A DNA stretch of 64,000 nucleotides from Duganella sp. Root1480D1 (lineage in GTDB: Bacteria > Pseudomonadota > Gammaproteobacteria > Burkholderiales > Burkholderiaceae_D): the NCBI RefSeq assembly GCF_001427305.1, contig NZ_LMFZ01000007.1:153547-217546 (forward strand), written 5' to 3'. Made by a program: the position numbers and the translations under genes. The first letter of the stretch is position 1. Each line of letters begins with the position of its first letter. The notes below the pieces were generated by a model, which was not told the origin of the DNA, did no database searches, and saw only the letters and a list, made by a program, of their open reading frames with translations. Shown here piece after piece: positions 47,367 through 56,354 of this stretch.

Positions 47367-47413
47367 GAGTGATGCGCCCTCACTAAGTGGTACGTCAAAC
47401 AAATGACGGGCTA

Positions 47414-47442
47414 GTGTAAAACGCAAAATTCAACTAGTGCAA
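47414..47442 (-). promoter_or_regulatory. Putative promoter of the ACT-like gene
   Basis: On the minus strand TTGCAC (47442-47437), 17-nt spacer, TTACAC (47419-47414). It lies about 48 bp before the ATG at 47366. Confidence 0.45.
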
Positions 47443-47646
47443 CATGAGTGTGACAATTAGATACATATTTGTGTTGCGTCCAACACGAAACTAGAAAAAC
47501 CCCTCTATTTCGTTGTAACTTCCCTACAAATCGCGCCAATCGTGCGCCATTTGGTCGCGAGGCCGGCTAGTTCGATAACCACATAAATGTAATCAAATGT
47601 CTAAAACTGAACAAAAAGTGTAGAAGCGACTTATTTCGCAACTTTT
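47443..47646. other. AT-rich intergenic stretch before the first M4 protease gene
   Basis: The gap between the divergent ACT-like and M4 genes is 348 bp in all. This part is AT-rich, holds no ORF or clear hairpin, and may contain regulator sites for the protease. Its last part (about 47580-47646) resembles the stretch before the second M4 gene. Confidence 0.4.
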
Positions 47647-47675
47647 TTGACTTGCATAAAGAACAGGCATAACTT
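47647..47675 (+). promoter_or_regulatory. Putative promoter of the first M4 protease
   Basis: TTGACT (47647-47652), 17-nt spacer, TAACTT (47670-47675). The sequence GACTTGCA.AAA.AACAGGCATAAC is conserved before the second M4 gene, which supports function. Confidence 0.6.
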
Positions 47676-47714
47676 CCGGCTCTCCCAACAACCCCAACGC
47701 TCATAGGAGAGCTG

Positions 47715-50228
47715 ATGAAACTTCGCAAAAGCCTGCTGGCTGCAGCAGTAGCCGCCTCTTTCGCCCCCGCATTTGCAGGCGTTCTGCCAGAAACCATGAT
47801 GGCCGCACCGGCCCAGCCGATGAGCCTGGAAGCCAAGGCCAACCTGGTGTCGCGCCTGGAGTCCCGCCGCGCCGCTGCCGGCCTCGATAGCGAACATGGT
47901 TACAAGCTGCGTGAACAGCACCCGGGTGCCAACGGCCAGCGCATCCTGCGCGCCGACCACACCTTCCAGGGCCTGCGCGTGTTCGGCTCCGAATCCGTGG
48001 TCGTGACCGATGACAACGGCGACATCGTCAGCGAGTCCGCTTCCGACCGCCGCAATGGCCTCGATGCACATCGCTCGGCCAAGGCTTCCGGCAAGGGCGC
48101 TCCAGAAACCACCGCAGCCTTCAGCGCCGACGAAGCGATCCGCATCGCCGTCTCGCGCACCAGCGGCAAAACCCACCGTGTCAAGCCGGAAGCCGAACTG
48201 CTGATCTGGCCAGTGGTCAAGACCCAGCGCACCGCCGCTGCCGCCAACAAGGCTGAAAGCGCACTGAACGCGCTGGACGTGGAAGACGTGGTCGACCACT
48301 ACGAGCTGGCCTACCTGGTCAAGACCCGCATGAACAAGGATGGCCGTCCAGTATTCCGCGACACCGTGATCAACGCCACCACCGGTGCCGTGATCAAACA
48401 GTGGGACGCACTGCAGTCCGTGGTCGGCGTTGGCCACAGCCAGTACAACGGCGACGTGCCGATCCAGACCACCCTGTCCGGCTCCACCTACAAGATGCTG
48501 GACGCGACCCGCGGCACCGGCGGCACCTTCGGCGGCATGGCGATCACCAACGCCAACCACTCGCCGGAATCCAACCCGCAGGCCGGTTCGATCTACACCA
48601 ACAGCACCAACACCTGGGGCGACGGCCAGCAGTACGTCAGCGGCGGCAGCACCACCAACGCCAACGGCCAGACCGCCGCAGTGAACGCGCTGTGGGGCCT
48701 GATGAACACCTACGACACGCTGAAGAACGTGGTGGGCTGGTCCTCGCTGGACGGCAACAACACCGCGACCTACATCGCCGTCCACGTCGACAACAACTAC
48801 GACAACGCCTTCTTCGACCCGAACTGCAAGTGCATGTACATCGGCGACGGCTCCAGCTTCTACAGCCTGGGTTCGATCGACGTGATCGGCCACGAGATGG
48901 GCCACGGCGTGACCGATGCCACTTCCAACCTAACCTACTCCGGCGAATCGGGCGGCCTGAATGAGTCGAACTCTGACATCACCGGCGAAATGGTGGAAGC
49001 CTATGCCCGCAACGGCGGCACCGGCACCACCGTCCCATCCGGCAACGACTGGATGATGGGCAAGGAAATCAGCAAGTCCGGCCAGCCGCTGCGCTGGATG
49101 TGGAAGCCATCCAAGGACGGCTCGTCCAAGGACGCCTGGAGCAGCACCCTGGGCAACCTGAACGTGCACTACTCCTCGGGCCCGAACAACCGCATGTTCT
49201 ACTTCCTGTCCCAGGGTTCGAACTCCTCGTCCTCCAGCGAGATGTACAGCCAGTACCTGACCAAGCAGCCGCTGGCGATGACCGGTATCGGCAACGACAA
49301 GGCATTCCGCATCTGGTTCAAGGCCAACACCACCAAGTTCACCGCGTCCACCAACTATGCTGATGCACGCACCAAGACCATCCAGGCTGCGGAAGAACTG
49401 TACGGCGTAGGCAGCAAGGAATCGATCGCAGTCAAGCGCGCATACGCTGCAATTAACGTCGGCACCGACGTGGACGAAGCTGGCGGCACCGGCGTGTCGA
49501 TCACCACCCAGCCTAACAACATCACCGTGGCTGCCGGCGGCACCGCGACCTTCAGCGTTGGCGCAACGGGCGGCACCTCGCCTTACAGCTACAAGTGGTA
49601 CCGCAACGGCAGCCAGATCTCGGGCGCCACTTCGGCTACCTACTCGTTCACCGCGCAGACCGCCGACAACGGCGCCGTGTTCAACGCCGTGGTCACCGAC
49701 TCCTCGTCGCCAGTGAAGACCGCAACCTCGAACAACGCCACCCTGACCGTGGGCACTACCCAGCAATCCGAGCTGGTAGTCAACGGCGGCTTCGAGTCCG
49801 GCACCTCCCCATGGGCTGGCAGCACCGGCGTGATCGGCAACTACAGCGGCCAGTCCGCATACGAAGGCACCCGCTTCGCATGGCTGGGCGGTAACGGCAC
49901 CACCGCTACCGAAACCCTGTACCAGAGCGTGGCCATCCCATCGACCGCTACGTCGGCGAACTTCTCGTTCGCGCTGCATATCGACACCGCGGAATCGGGC
50001 AGCACCGCCTACGACAAGCTGGTCGTGACCGTGAAGAACAGCTCCGGCACCACCCTGGGCACCCTGGCAAGCTACTCCAACGCGAACGCCGCCAGCGGTT
50101 ACCAGATCCGCAGCTTCAACCTGCTGCCGTACAAGGGCCAGACTGTGCGCCTGCACTTCAACATGACCGAAGACTCGTCGCTGCAGACTTCCTTCGTGGT
50201 GGATAAAGTCAGCCTGCAAGTCCAGTAA
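47715..50228 (+). CDS. M4 family metalloprotease (vibriolysin-like), copy 1
   Basis: 837 residues. Signal peptide (KLRKSLLAAAVAASFAPAFA), FTP/PepSY propeptide (about 25-220), M4 catalytic domain with HEMGH at 393-397 and zinc Glu-417 in GGLNESNSD, and the catalytic His in VHYSSGPNN. Next come an Ig-like domain (about 595-675, SYKWYRNGSQISGATSATYS) and a C-terminal beta-sandwich (about 680-837, NGGFESGTSPWAGS). It is secreted and digests proteins; the add-on domains may bind substrate or surface. GGAG precedes the ATG. It is followed by a terminator and a close paralogue. Confidence 0.95.
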   Translation: MKLRKSLLAAAVAASFAPAFAGVLPETMMAAPAQPMSLEAKANLVSRLESRRAAAGLDSEHGYKLREQHPGANGQRILRADHTFQGLRVFGSESVVVTDDNGDIVSESASDRRNGLDAHRSAKASGKGAPETTAAFSADEAIRIAVSRTSGKTHRVKPEAELLIWPVVKTQRTAAAANKAESALNALDVEDVVDHYELAYLVKTRMNKDGRPVFRDTVINATTGAVIKQWDALQSVVGVGHSQYNGDVPIQTTLSGSTYKMLDATRGTGGTFGGMAITNANHSPESNPQAGSIYTNSTNTWGDGQQYVSGGSTTNANGQTAAVNALWGLMNTYDTLKNVVGWSSLDGNNTATYIAVHVDNNYDNAFFDPNCKCMYIGDGSSFYSLGSIDVIGHEMGHGVTDATSNLTYSGESGGLNESNSDITGEMVEAYARNGGTGTTVPSGNDWMMGKEISKSGQPLRWMWKPSKDGSSKDAWSSTLGNLNVHYSSGPNNRMFYFLSQGSNSSSSSEMYSQYLTKQPLAMTGIGNDKAFRIWFKANTTKFTASTNYADARTKTIQAAEELYGVGSKESIAVKRAYAAINVGTDVDEAGGTGVSITTQPNNITVAAGGTATFSVGATGGTSPYSYKWYRNGSQISGATSATYSFTAQTADNGAVFNAVVTDSSSPVKTATSNNATLTVGTTQQSELVVNGGFESGTSPWAGSTGVIGNYSGQSAYEGTRFAWLGGNGTTATETLYQSVAIPSTATSANFSFALHIDTAESGSTAYDKLVVTVKNSSGTTLGTLASYSNANAASGYQIRSFNLLPYKGQTVRLHFNMTEDSSLQTSFVVDKVSLQVQ

Positions 50229-50247
50229 TCCGCAGTAGGCAGGACAG

Positions 50248-50288
50248 AACGGGGGGCGGCTTTCAGGGCCGCGCCCCGTTATTTTTTG
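50248..50288 (+). terminator. Rho-independent terminator of the first M4 gene
   Basis: AACGGGG-GCGGC stem pairs with GCCGC-GCCCCGTT across a short loop (TTTCAGG), followed by ATTTTTTG. It ends the first M4 transcript, so the second copy depends on its own promoter. Confidence 0.85.
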
Positions 50289-50359
50289 TGACTATGGATA
50301 TGTAATCTATTGTCTAAAAATATACAAAATCTGTAAAACTGACTCATTTCATAAGTTTT

Positions 50360-50388
50360 TTGACTTGCACAAAAAACAGGCATAACGT
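50360..50388 (+). promoter_or_regulatory. Putative promoter of the second M4 protease
   Basis: TTGACT (50360-50365), 17-nt spacer, TAACGT (50383-50388). It is nearly identical to the promoter of the first copy at the same distance from the ATG. Confidence 0.6.
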
Positions 50389-50426
50389 CGTCTCTCCCAC
50401 CAACCCAAGTTCCCCAAGGAGAGTCG

Positions 50427-52943
50427 ATGAAACTTCGCAAAAGCCTGTTGGCCGCAGCCGTTGCCGCCTCGTTCGCCCCTGCATTCGCAGGCGTCCTGCC
50501 CGATACCCTGATGGCCTCTCCAGCTCAGCCGATGAGCGTTGAAGCCAAGGCGAACTTGGTATCGCGCCTGGACTCGCTGCGCGCCGCAGCCGGCCTGGAT
50601 AGCGAGCACGGATACAAGCTGCGCGAACAGCACCCGGGTGCCAACGGCCAGCGCATCGTGCGCGCCGACCACACCTTCCAGGGCCTGCGCGTGTTCGGTT
50701 CCGAGTCCGTCGTTGTCACCGATGAAAACGGCAATATCGTCAGCGAGTCGGCCTCCGACCGCCGCGATGGCCTGGACGCTTCGCGCGCCGCCAAGGCCGC
50801 CGGCAAGGGCGTCCCCGAAACCACAGCCGCCTTCGGCGCCGACGAAGCGATCCGCATCGCTGTTTCGCGCACGCCAGGCAACCAGCACCGCATCAAGCCG
50901 GAAGCCGAACTGCTGATCTGGCCAGTGGTCAAGACCCAGCGCACCGCAGCCGCCGCCAACAAGGCGGAAAGCGCCCTGAACGCGCTGGACGTGGAAGATG
51001 TGGTCGACCATTACGAGCTGGCCTACCTGGTCAAGACCCGCATGAACAAGGACGGCCGTCCGGTATTCCGCGACACCGTGATCAGCGCCAAGACCGGCGC
51101 CGTAATCAAGCAGTGGAACGCCCTGCAGACCGTGGTCGGCGTCGGCCATAGCCAGTACAACGGCGACGTGCCGATCAACACTACCCTGTCCGGCTCCACC
51201 TACAAGATGCTGGATTCCTCGCGCGGCACCGGCGGCACCTATGGCGGCATGGCGATCACCAATGCCAACCACTCGTCGGCCAACAATCCAAGCCCAGGCT
51301 CGATCTACACCAACAGCACCAACACCTGGGGCGACGGCCAGCAGTACATCAGCGGCGGCAGCACCACCAACGCCAATGGCCAGACCGCTGCAGTGAACGC
51401 GCTGTGGGGCCTGATGAACACCTACGACACGCTGAAGAACGTGATGGGCTGGTCCTCGCTGGACGGCAACAACACCGCGACCTACATCGCCGTCCACGTC
51501 GACAACAACTACGACAACGCCTTCTTCGACCCAAGCTGCAAGTGCATGTACATCGGCGACGGTTCAAGCTTCTACAGCCTGGGCTCGATCGACGTGATCG
51601 GCCACGAAATGGGCCACGGCGTGACCGATGCCACCTCCAACCTGACCTACTCCGGCGAATCGGGCGGCCTGAATGAGTCGAATTCCGACATCACCGGCGA
51701 AATGGTGGAAGCCTACGCCCGCAACGGCGGCACCGGCACCACCATCCCGTCCGGCAACGACTGGATGATGGGCAAGGAAATCAGCAAGTCCGGCCAGCCG
51801 CTGCGCTGGATGTGGAAGCCATCCAAGGACGGCGGATCGCGCGATGCCTGGAGCAGCACCCTGGGCAATATCGACGTGCACTACTCCTCGGGCCCGAACA
51901 ACCGCATGTTCTATTTCCTGGCCAACGGCTCCAACTCCTCGTCCTCGAGCGAGATGTACAGCTCCTACCTGAACAAGCAGCCGCTGGCCATGACCGGTAT
52001 CGGCAGCGACAAGGCATTCCGCATCTGGTTCAAGGCCAACACCACCAAGTTCACCGCCTCGACCAACTATGCCGATGCGCGCGCCAAGATGATCACGATG
52101 GCGGAGCAGCTGTACGGCGTGGGCAGCGCAGAATCGATCGCAGTCAAGCGTGCCTATGCAGCCATCAACGTTGGGGCCGACGTCGACGAAGGCACTCCGG
52201 GCGGCGTGTCGATCACCACCCAGCCGAACAACGTGACCGTGGCTGCCGGCGGCACTGCCACCTTCACCGTCGGCGCGACGGGCGGCACCTCGCCTTACAG
52301 CTACCAGTGGTACCGCAACGGCACCCAGATCTCGGGCGCCACTTCGGCCACCTACTCGTTCACCGCGCAGACGGCCGACAACGGCGCCGTGTTCAAGGCC
52401 ATCGTCAGCGACTCCTCGTCGCCAGCGAAGACCGCCACCTCGAACAACGCTACCCTGACCGTGGGCACGATTCCTCCGCAGAGCGAATTGATCGTCAACG
52501 GCGGGTTCGAGTCCGGCACTTCGCCATGGGCTGGCACCACGGGTGTGATCGGCAACTACAGCGGCCAGACGGCCTACGAAGGCAGCCGCTTCGCATGGTT
52601 GGGCGGTAACGGCACCACCGCTACCGAAACCCTGTACCAGACCGTGACGATTCCGTCGACCGCAACCTCGGCCACCCTGTCGTTCGCGCTGCATATCGAT
52701 ACTGCAGAAAGCGGCAGCACCGTGTACGACAAGATGGTCGTGTCCGTGAAGAACAGCTCCGGCACCACCCTGGGCACCCTGGCGACCTACAACAACACCA
52801 TGCCTGCCAGCGGCTACCAGATCCGCACCTTCAACCTGCTGCCGTACAAGGGCCAGACTGTGCGCATCCACTTCAACATGACGGAAGACTATTCGCTGCA
52901 GACTTCCTTCGTTGTTGACAAGGTAAGCGTGCAAGTTCAATAA
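50427..52943 (+). CDS. M4 family metalloprotease (vibriolysin-like), copy 2
   Basis: 838 residues, very similar to the preceding gene over its whole length, including signal, propeptide, catalytic HEMGH (393-397) and zinc Glu-417, Ig-like domain and C-terminal sandwich. Differences cluster in the propeptide (for example TPGNQHRIK versus TSGKTHRVK), the catalytic surface (NIDVHYSSG) and the linker near residue 590, which has GTPGG in place of AGGTG. It is a recent tandem duplicate with its own promoter and strong terminator. Secreted protein-degrading enzyme by family. Confidence 0.95.
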   Translation: MKLRKSLLAAAVAASFAPAFAGVLPDTLMASPAQPMSVEAKANLVSRLDSLRAAAGLDSEHGYKLREQHPGANGQRIVRADHTFQGLRVFGSESVVVTDENGNIVSESASDRRDGLDASRAAKAAGKGVPETTAAFGADEAIRIAVSRTPGNQHRIKPEAELLIWPVVKTQRTAAAANKAESALNALDVEDVVDHYELAYLVKTRMNKDGRPVFRDTVISAKTGAVIKQWNALQTVVGVGHSQYNGDVPINTTLSGSTYKMLDSSRGTGGTYGGMAITNANHSSANNPSPGSIYTNSTNTWGDGQQYISGGSTTNANGQTAAVNALWGLMNTYDTLKNVMGWSSLDGNNTATYIAVHVDNNYDNAFFDPSCKCMYIGDGSSFYSLGSIDVIGHEMGHGVTDATSNLTYSGESGGLNESNSDITGEMVEAYARNGGTGTTIPSGNDWMMGKEISKSGQPLRWMWKPSKDGGSRDAWSSTLGNIDVHYSSGPNNRMFYFLANGSNSSSSSEMYSSYLNKQPLAMTGIGSDKAFRIWFKANTTKFTASTNYADARAKMITMAEQLYGVGSAESIAVKRAYAAINVGADVDEGTPGGVSITTQPNNVTVAAGGTATFTVGATGGTSPYSYQWYRNGTQISGATSATYSFTAQTADNGAVFKAIVSDSSSPAKTATSNNATLTVGTIPPQSELIVNGGFESGTSPWAGTTGVIGNYSGQTAYEGSRFAWLGGNGTTATETLYQTVTIPSTATSATLSFALHIDTAESGSTVYDKMVVSVKNSSGTTLGTLATYNNTMPASGYQIRTFNLLPYKGQTVRIHFNMTEDYSLQTSFVVDKVSVQVQ

Positions 52944-52962
52944 GCATCAGTTTCATCATCAG

Positions 52963-53020
52963 CGCCGGTATGCGGCTATCGTCATCCCCGGATACGATAG
53001 CTGCATAGCCGGCTTTTTTT
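52963..53020 (+). terminator. Strong rho-independent terminator of the second M4 gene
   Basis: A stem of about 18 bp: GCCGGTATGCGGCTATCG pairs with CGATAGCTGCATAGCCGGC with one bulge and one G-U pair, followed by TTTTTTT. Confidence 0.88.
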
Positions 53021-53066
53021 CATCTTTGCGGTGCTATGATGTCCCCCTTGTTTTTGAGGAGGCAGC

Positions 53067-54305
53067 ATGGGCATTGGCATTGGCGGCAAGACTATCGAAG
53101 AGGCATTGGCATCCCTGTCGGACATGACGGCGGGCGCCACGCCCATCGGCAAGGATGAGCACCTGGCGCGCATCGAAAAGGCGCAAGCCTTCATGCGCCA
53201 GCAAGGCATCGCGGCCATCTACATCAATGCAGGTTCCAGCCTGCTCTACTTCACCGGCACCAAGTGGTACCCGAGCGAACGCATGGTCGGCGCCATCTTG
53301 CCGGCCCGTGGTGCAGTGGAATACATCGCCCCCGCGTTCGAGGAAAATACCCTGCAGGACTTCATGCTGGTGGAAGGCGCGGTCAACTGCTGGCACGAGC
53401 ACGAAAGTCCATACGCCCTGTTCATCGCGGTCCTGAAAAAAATGGGCATTATGCCGAATGCCGCACAGCCTCCGCGCATCGGCATCGACGAAAGCGCCGC
53501 CTTCTTCATCTTCGACGGCATCCGCCCGCTGGCCGAAGGCTATGCGCTGGAGAACGCACGCCCGGTGACCGCACACTGCCGCACCCGCAAGTCGAAAGCG
53601 GAAATCGCCCTCATGCAGCGCGCCAAGGACATGACCCTGGCCGTGCATGTCGCCACCGCCAGCATCCTGCGCGAAGGCATCACCACCACCGAGGTAGCGG
53701 AATTCATCGACAAGGCGCACCGCAAGGTCGGCGCGCCGGCCGGCTCCTATTTCGTGATCGTGCTGTTCGGCGTGGCCAGCTCCTTCCCGCACGGCGTGTC
53801 GTATGTGCAGACGCTGAAGCAAGGCGACACGGTGCTGATCGATACCGGCTGCAAGCTGCACAACTACATTTCCGACATCACCCGCACCTATGTGTACGGC
53901 GAAGCGAGCGAACGCCAGCGCGCGGTGTGGAATGCGGAAAAGGCGGCGCAACTGGCCGCGTTCGAAGCAGCCCAATTGGGTGTGCCATGTGAAGAAGTGG
54001 ACCAAGCCGCACGCCGCTCGCTGCAGGCGGCCGGTTTCGGGCCGGAATACAAGCTGCCAGGCCTGCCGCACCGCACCGGCCACGGCATCGGCCTCGACAT
54101 CCACGAATGGCCCTACCTGGTGGGTGGCGACAAGACCCCGCTGGACGTCGGCATGACGTTCTCCAACGAGCCGATGATCGTGGTGCCGGGTGAATTCGGC
54201 GTGCGCCACGAAGACCACTTCTACATGGCGGAAGACGGGCCGCGCTGGTTCACAAAGCCTTCGCATTCCATCGACGATCCGTTCGGTTTGCGGGCCGCCG
54301 CTTAA
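53067..54305 (+). CDS. M24 family aminopeptidase (Xaa-Pro dipeptidase-like)
   Basis: 412 residues. N-terminal creatinase-like domain (about 30-165), then a pita-bread M24 domain. Metal ligands are visible: LIDTGCKLHNYISDITRTY (two Asp), HRTGHGIGLDIHE (His), FSNEPMIVVPGEFGVRHEDH (Glu). It probably removes the N-terminal residue before proline from short peptides in the cytoplasm, a fitting partner for peptides released by the two M4 enzymes. GAGGAGG lies before the ATG. Confidence 0.92.
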   Translation: MGIGIGGKTIEEALASLSDMTAGATPIGKDEHLARIEKAQAFMRQQGIAAIYINAGSSLLYFTGTKWYPSERMVGAILPARGAVEYIAPAFEENTLQDFMLVEGAVNCWHEHESPYALFIAVLKKMGIMPNAAQPPRIGIDESAAFFIFDGIRPLAEGYALENARPVTAHCRTRKSKAEIALMQRAKDMTLAVHVATASILREGITTTEVAEFIDKAHRKVGAPAGSYFVIVLFGVASSFPHGVSYVQTLKQGDTVLIDTGCKLHNYISDITRTYVYGEASERQRAVWNAEKAAQLAAFEAAQLGVPCEEVDQAARRSLQAAGFGPEYKLPGLPHRTGHGIGLDIHEWPYLVGGDKTPLDVGMTFSNEPMIVVPGEFGVRHEDHFYMAEDGPRWFTKPSHSIDDPFGLRAAA

Positions 54306-54415
54306 CGCCTGAAAGCCTTGCTGCACTGGGAGAAATGGCCCCGGAACGCATGATTTTGCGCGACCGGGGTTAAATGCTAACCTGCCTCCGGAATTAAAAA
54401 ACTACGGAGGCGGTG

Positions 54416-55066
54416 ATGAAGTACGTGCTTGCAGTTTGCTTGTGTTTGATCCAGTTCTGCGCATCCGCGACACCGATCAACTTGCAGGTCAAGATGGTGG
54501 TCGACAATGTCCTGTTGAACGGACAGCCGCCTGAGACTTTCACCTCGCCACCGGTGATCGGCTCAACCTACTTCGCCAACATCGTGATCGACGACGGCAT
54601 CCTTGGCAGCGATGGCGGTAACAAGCCTGGCAAAGTGCTGGGCTTCCATGCCAAGGTAGGCGACTCGGTCTGGGATCCGTCGCTGCCCCAATCCTTCCTC
54701 ACCGATTTCGCAGGCTTCCGCGGCCCATGCTATGGCCCGATGGTGTGTACCCCTGCCGAATGGGACGTATGGGGGCTGGGTTCGGAATACCTTGGCTTCG
54801 ATGTCGTTGGCGGCGAGGTGACAAGGGTCTACGGCGGCGTCTTTGGCCAGCTCGATGATCCGTTCATCGACTTCCTGTCCACCGGCCGCTTCGGCTCCAA
54901 CGCATGGTACCAATGGCAGGGTGTCGGCGAACCTTTGCCGAGCTACTGGCTGGTGGGGGTGCAAGGCAACCTGAGCGTGGCCCAGGTGCCTGAACCAGCG
55001 ACCGCGCTGCTGCTGGCTGCCGGCTTCATGGCACTGCAGCTTTCACGATGCCGCCGTCGCGTTTGA
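54416..55066 (+). CDS. PEP-CTERM sorting domain protein
   Basis: 216 residues: signal peptide KYVLAVCLCLIQFCASA, a beta-rich mature part of about 170 residues with no recognised domain, and a PEP-CTERM tag VPEPATALLLAAGFMALQL ending in RCRRRV. It is exported and probably processed by an exosortase. ATG 54416 is set by GGAGG five bases upstream. Its TGA abuts the stop of the convergent DUF2846 gene with no gap. Confidence 0.82.
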   Translation: MKYVLAVCLCLIQFCASATPINLQVKMVVDNVLLNGQPPETFTSPPVIGSTYFANIVIDDGILGSDGGNKPGKVLGFHAKVGDSVWDPSLPQSFLTDFAGFRGPCYGPMVCTPAEWDVWGLGSEYLGFDVVGGEVTRVYGGVFGQLDDPFIDFLSTGRFGSNAWYQWQGVGEPLPSYWLVGVQGNLSVAQVPEPATALLLAAGFMALQLSRCRRRV

Positions 55067-55513
55067 TCAGTTGGCCTTTGCTGCGCCGGTGAAGTTCAAC
55101 GCAGGCAGTTCCCTGCGGGCTTCTTCGGCGCTGACCAGTTCCGGCACCACGCGGCCGACTCTCTCCTCAAACTGGGCCTTGGTGCGCACGTACTTGGTCT
55201 CTCCCGGCTCCAGGACGAAGTTGAGTTTCCTGGTGACCCTGGTGGCGGCGGATGCTTCATGCTTGCCCGGAGCGGCATCGACATAGAAATAGCCGCCAGG
55301 CAGCGAGTCGCCTACCACTTCCCCATCCAGCTTGACCGGGGCACTCATGCCGCCGCCGGTGAGGGCATCAACGCGGTAAAAATACACGCGGCCATGGTCG
55401 GCAGACAGCTTTGGCATGACAGCTTCCTGCTGCGCGAACCTGGTGCCCGATACCGAAGTGCAGCCCGTGAGCAGGGCCATGGCGGCAACGGCCGCCAGCG
55501 ATACAAATTTCAT
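55067..55513 (-). CDS. DUF2846 domain lipoprotein
   Basis: 148 residues: signal KFVSLAAVAAMALLTGC with lipobox LTGC, then the DUF2846 domain with HGRVYFYRVDALTGGGM, VKLDGEVVGDSLPGGYFYVD and a C-terminal EARRELPALNF. DUF2846 proteins are small envelope lipoproteins of unknown function. It is divergent from the membrane protein gene at 55634. Confidence 0.88.
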   Translation of the reverse strand: MKFVSLAAVAAMALLTGCTSVSGTRFAQQEAVMPKLSADHGRVYFYRVDALTGGGMSAPVKLDGEVVGDSLPGGYFYVDAAPGKHEASAATRVTRKLNFVLEPGETKYVRTKAQFEERVGRVVPELVSAEEARRELPALNFTGAAKAN

Positions 55514-55633
55514 TACGAACCTTAGCCAGCAGTATGGATTTTTATTTTAACACCCGCAGTTGCGGTGGCAACGGATCGCCGACTTCTCACCCGCTTCATA
55601 CTCGCCGCACACTGGCTCGCTACAGTGCAGGCC

Positions 55634-56056
55634 ATGGACATCTCTACTTCCCTGCAGCGCGTCATGTACGCCCACCTTCTTGCGGTAAGCTGCGCCGCTG
55701 TCACTTTCGTCTTCGGCAATGAGCTGTGGGACTTCGTCGTAAACGGCGACAAGACGTTCCGATTTCCGCTGGCGACACTGGTACTGGCATGGGTCATGGC
55801 GTTCGCAGCCTCGGTCCTGCCCTATGCCGGCGCCATGACGCTGGCCGTTCGCCGCGGCATCCGCAGCCCCGGCTTCTTCATTGGCGGCGCAGTGTTGACC
55901 GCCCTGGCGTTCCTCCCGCTGCTGGCCTGTGCCTACTCGCCGCGCCATCTGGTGCGGCTGGGCCCCATGCTGTTCCTGGCGGGGCTGGTGGCGGGTAGCG
56001 CATGCTGGCTTGTGCTAAAGTCGGCGCACAATGAAGATACTGTTCCTGCTATTTAG
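55634..56056 (+). CDS. Hypothetical four-helix membrane protein
   Basis: 140 residues from ATG 55634 (a longer frame begins at 55565). Four hydrophobic segments: about 11-28, 44-68, 79-96 and 104-125. No family recognised. There is no clear Shine-Dalgarno, so the start is uncertain. It overlaps the next gene by 26 bp. Confidence 0.6.
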   Translation: MDISTSLQRVMYAHLLAVSCAAVTFVFGNELWDFVVNGDKTFRFPLATLVLAWVMAFAASVLPYAGAMTLAVRRGIRSPGFFIGGAVLTALAFLPLLACAYSPRHLVRLGPMLFLAGLVAGSACWLVLKSAHNEDTVPAI

Positions 56057-56312
56057 TGCGCTGCTGGTGGCGGCGCTGGTGACCGACCGGCTGCGGCAGT
56101 GGCGCGGCGGAAGGCGCAATGAACGCGGCGCCTGTGCCTTGTGTGCCGCTGAAATCAACTGGAATACCTACGAGGAGCTGCCGCTGGCCAGCGGCGGCGG
56201 CGCGAAGATGCGGGTCTGCCAGCGCTGCCACGCGCGGCATTACAAATTGAAGTGGACGGCCGTGGCGCTGATCGTCCTGGCGTTTGCAGGCGTCGTGTAT
56301 GTGATGTTGTAG
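56031..56312 (+). CDS. Small membrane protein with zinc-ribbon-like cysteines
   Basis: 93 residues. An N-terminal helix (ILFLLFSALLVAALVTD), a middle part with two pairs ACALCAAEI and RVCQRCHARH about 32 residues apart (a zinc-ribbon pattern), and a C-terminal helix (TAVALIVLAFAGVVYVML). It probably anchors a small metal-binding knuckle at the membrane. Out-of-frame overlap of 26 bp with the upstream gene suggests coupling. Confidence 0.65.
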   Translation: MKILFLLFSALLVAALVTDRLRQWRGGRRNERGACALCAAEINWNTYEELPLASGGGAKMRVCQRCHARHYKLKWTAVALIVLAFAGVVYVML

Positions 56313-56354
56313 CGGCGCCCCAGGCGGCACCGCTTGCCGGAACGTGTCGCAGCG

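Noticed and set aside
47715-52943. Composite mobile element carrying the two M4 genes
   Set aside because: No transposase, no terminal inverted repeats and no change in codon use; a simple tandem duplication is enough.
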